From Candidatus Binatia bacterium (GTDB lineage Bacteria > Vulcanimicrobiota > Vulcanimicrobiia > Vulcanimicrobiales > Vulcanimicrobiaceae): a stretch of DNA of 64,000 nt. The notes beneath the pieces were generated by a model. That model was not told the origin of the DNA, searched no databases, and worked only from the letters and a program-made list of their open reading frames with translations. Of the stretch, positions 62,028-64,000 are shown in pieces (the stretch's first letter is position 1; each line of letters opens with the position of its first letter). The position numbers were made by a program, and so were the translations under genes. The stretch lies in contig DATKHY010000003.1 of the NCBI GenBank assembly GCA_035544215.1, forward strand, positions 124,001-188,000, read 5' to 3'.

Positions 62028-64000
62028 ATGGACCTCGCCAAGTTCGGGCTGCGGCACGAGCGCCTCGTCGTGTTCGTCGTCGCCGTGCTGACCGTGCTCG
62101 GCATCTACGCGTACTCGACCATCCCCGCGGGCATCTTTCCGCTCATGACGTTCTCGCGGATCGACGTGGTCGCGGACGCCGGCAATCTGCCTCCCGGCCA
62201 GGTGCGCGTCGCGGTCGCCGTTCCGCTCGAGCGCGCGTTCCAAGGCCTTCCATCCGTCGCGCGCGTGTTGACCACCTCCGCTCAAGGCAATGCAGAGTTC
62301 GTCGTCGAGTTCGATCCCCGCACTTCCGTTCAAGCCGACTTGACATACGTCGATCAGGCGATCGCGCAGAATCGCTCGCTGCTTCCGCCGGATACTAACA
62401 TCCAGACGAACATCATCAATCCCAACAGCGAGCCGATCGCGTCCTACGCACTCACCTCCGACGGCATGTCGCAGACGCTGCTGCACGAGTTCGCGCAGCA
62501 AGCCATGCTGCCGCGGTTCTACGGTACGGCCGGCCTCGCGCGTGTGACGGTCGCCGGTGGACCGGAGCGAGAATATCATGTCGAGCTCAATCCGGCAGCG
62601 CTCGCGCAGTACGGCCTGACGGCCGACGACGTTGCGCAAGCGCTCGGGCAGGCCACGAGCGTGACCGCCGTGGGCCTGCGCGACGCGCACTACGTGCGCA
62701 ACGTGCTCGTGGTCGACGCCGGCATCGCGAGTGCGGAAGCGTTGGGGCGCGTGACGGTGCCGGCGCCGCACGGCGATCCTCAGCCGCTCTCCGCGCTCGG
62801 CAGCGTCGAGCTCGGCGTCGCGCCGAAATCGTCCGAGGTCAGCTTTGACACGCAGCCTTCGGTGATCCTGAGTTTTTACGCGCTGCCGCAAGCCGACGCC
62901 GTGAAGATGGCAAACGAGGTCGCGGCGCGCGCGGCCGATATGCGCAGCTCGCTGCCGGCCGGGGTTGCACTCACGAAGTTTTGGGACCAGACGGAGCTGG
63001 TGAAGGAGTCGCAGGCATCGCTGCGCGACGCCATCCTGATCGGTGCGCTGCTCGCGATCCTCGTGATCTTCGTCTTCCTGCGCAACCTTCGCATGACGCT
63101 CGTCGCGGCGATCATCATCCCGATCGCGATGGCCATCGCGATCTTCGCGATCGGGCAGGCGCACCAGACGCTGAACCTGATGACCATGGGCGGCCTTGCG
63201 GTCGCGGTCGGGCTGATCATCGACGACGCGATCGTCGTCATCGAAAACATCGCGCGTAACCACCGCGAGCATCCCGAGAAGGGGATGCGCGAGACGGTCG
63301 CGTTCGCGATGGGGCAGATCGGCCCGGCGATGGCGGCGTCGACAGCGACGACGGTCGTCGTGTTCCTTCCGCTCGCGCTCCTAACCGGCGTCAGCGGATT
63401 CTTCTTTCGCGCTCTGGCGCTGACGCTAGGCTCCGCGCTGATCGTGTCGCTCGCGCTCGCGCTGTTCGTAGCGCCGGTCCTCGCGATGTGGCTCGTCCGC
63501 CCGCGCGACCGCGACTTGGAAGAGCGCGGCGTCGTTCCGGCGATGCTGCGCCGCTACGAGCCTGCGCTGCGCTGGGCGCTCGAGCACCGGCGGCCGGTTT
63601 ACGTTGCAGCCGGCGGCGTGCTGGTCGTGACCATCGTGCTGCTCGTCGCCCTGCCGAGCGACTTTCTCCCCAAGCTCGACGAAGGCCAGTTCGAAGTAAA
63701 CTACACGCTCCCGGTCGGCACCAGCCTGCAGGCGTCGGACGCCGGTGCGCGCCGCATGGAGCAAATCATCCAGCGCGATCCCGCGGTCAGCGCCGTCGGA
63801 CGCTGGACCGGCGTAGACACCAACGGCTACTCGCCGACGCCGCAGAACGTCGGCATCCTGCGGGTCGCGCTCAAGCCGCCGGGCCAGCGGCCCGGCTATC
63901 CCGAGGTCAGCGACCGGCTGCGCGAGCTGGTGGCCGCTGCGATCCCGTCCGCGGACGTCAGCTTCCATCAGATTCTCGAGGACATGATTAACGACGTGTC
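62028..64000 (+). CDS. RND-family efflux transporter, N-terminal part (3' end outside window)
   Basis: The frame is open from the ATG at 62028 to the right edge (about 657 residues). Inner-membrane pump: N-terminal helix (LVVFVVAVLTVLGIYAYSTIP), porter domain loops, then a membrane bundle. Transmembrane segment 4 has the proton-relay aspartates in GLIIDDAIVVIENIARN. The second half begins with HRRPVYVAAGGVLVV. The DD pair fits the hydrophobe/amphiphile or general AcrB-like type more than heavy-metal pumps. No membrane-fusion partner is seen upstream. Confidence 0.93.
   Translation, partial: MDLAKFGLRHERLVVFVVAVLTVLGIYAYSTIPAGIFPLMTFSRIDVVADAGNLPPGQVRVAVAVPLERAFQGLPSVARVLTTSAQGNAEFVVEFDPRTSVQADLTYVDQAIAQNRSLLPPDTNIQTNIINPNSEPIASYALTSDGMSQTLLHEFAQQAMLPRFYGTAGLARVTVAGGPEREYHVELNPAALAQYGLTADDVAQALGQATSVTAVGLRDAHYVRNVLVVDAGIASAEALGRVTVPAPHGDPQPLSALGSVELGVAPKSSEVSFDTQPSVILSFYALPQADAVKMANEVAARAADMRSSLPAGVALTKFWDQTELVKESQASLRDAILIGALLAILVIFVFLRNLRMTLVAAIIIPIAMAIAIFAIGQAHQTLNLMTMGGLAVAVGLIIDDAIVVIENIARNHREHPEKGMRETVAFAMGQIGPAMAASTATTVVVFLPLALLTGVSGFFFRALALTLGSALIVSLALALFVAPVLAMWLVRPRDRDLEERGVVPAMLRRYEPALRWALEHRRPVYVAAGGVLVVTIVLLVALPSDFLPKLDEGQFEVNYTLPVGTSLQASDAGARRMEQIIQRDPAVSAVGRWTGVDTNGYSPTPQNVGILRVALKPPGQRPGYPEVSDRLRELVAAAIPSADVSFHQILEDMINDV

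Noticed and set aside
62001-63272. 423-aa minus-strand open frame at the right end
   Set aside because: It is antisense to the RND pump, whose sense frame has clear membrane helices and the TM4 aspartates.

Overview
The window is high-GC, gene-dense bacterial chromosome with no phage, insertion sequence, CRISPR array, rRNA or tRNA that I can recognise. The cell looks diderm and probably aerobic. It encodes exported cytochrome c, a HiPIP, PBP1C with a macroglobulin, a DUF5916-type outer-membrane barrel, an RND pump, many lipoproteins and HpnJ of hopanoid synthesis. Gene ends repeatedly overlap as ATGA or GTGA. The mix of an actinobacterial-style FHA-FHA-PP2C-RodA block with a diderm envelope and hopanoids would fit a deep-branching lineage such as Candidatus Eremiobacterota (WPS-2). 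That assignment is inference, not a proven match.

Layout. 1-11.8 kb: a run of + strand housekeeping genes (3' part of topA, trmFO, hslV, hslU, a lipoprotein, def, fmt, rsmB), then two FHA proteins, a degenerate PP2C-like protein, RodA/FtsW and a lipoprotein cytochrome c. 11.8-24 kb: a metallopeptidase, a lipoprotein preceded by a small overlapping ORF, a lower-GC patch (CPBP protease and a small coiled-coil protein), divergent pbpC and alpha-2-macroglobulin, and an exported carbonic anhydrase. 24-29.6 kb: a three-gene beta-oxidation operon and a HiPIP. 29.7-44 kb: a FecR/DUF6600 secreted protein, glutamate dehydrogenase behind an elaborate hairpin leader, an AlkB-like oxygenase, an APH-type kinase, two tandem AcpA/PLC-type phosphoesterases, an aspartic protease-like protein, hpnJ and a GH51-like glycosidase. 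44-53.4 kb: ftsY-recA-recX behind a promoter that contains an SOS box, a two-component system, hpt, a GH125 mannosidase, purA, FliJ-like and FliO-like genes, and a Vgb-like propeller lipoprotein.

53.4-64 kb holds the most unusual block. A textbook promoter is flanked by two near-identical palindromic operators. It drives a possible 39-aa ORF, a BlaI/MecI repressor, and an M56 (BlaR1/MecR1-type) membrane protease whose extracytoplasmic sensor is replaced by pentapeptide repeats. A secreted pentapeptide-repeat protein with the same CxGC-capped modules follows, then a DUF5916 barrel, an S9 peptidase, a secreted protein and the start of an RND pump. I infer an antirepressor circuit that senses something other than beta-lactam and acts through pentapeptide beta-helices.

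Other threads run through the window. GC-rich palindromic repeats supply the stop codons of hslV, hpnJ and recX. Three conserved genes (ftsY, alkB, purA) lack a standard start codon where homology expects one.
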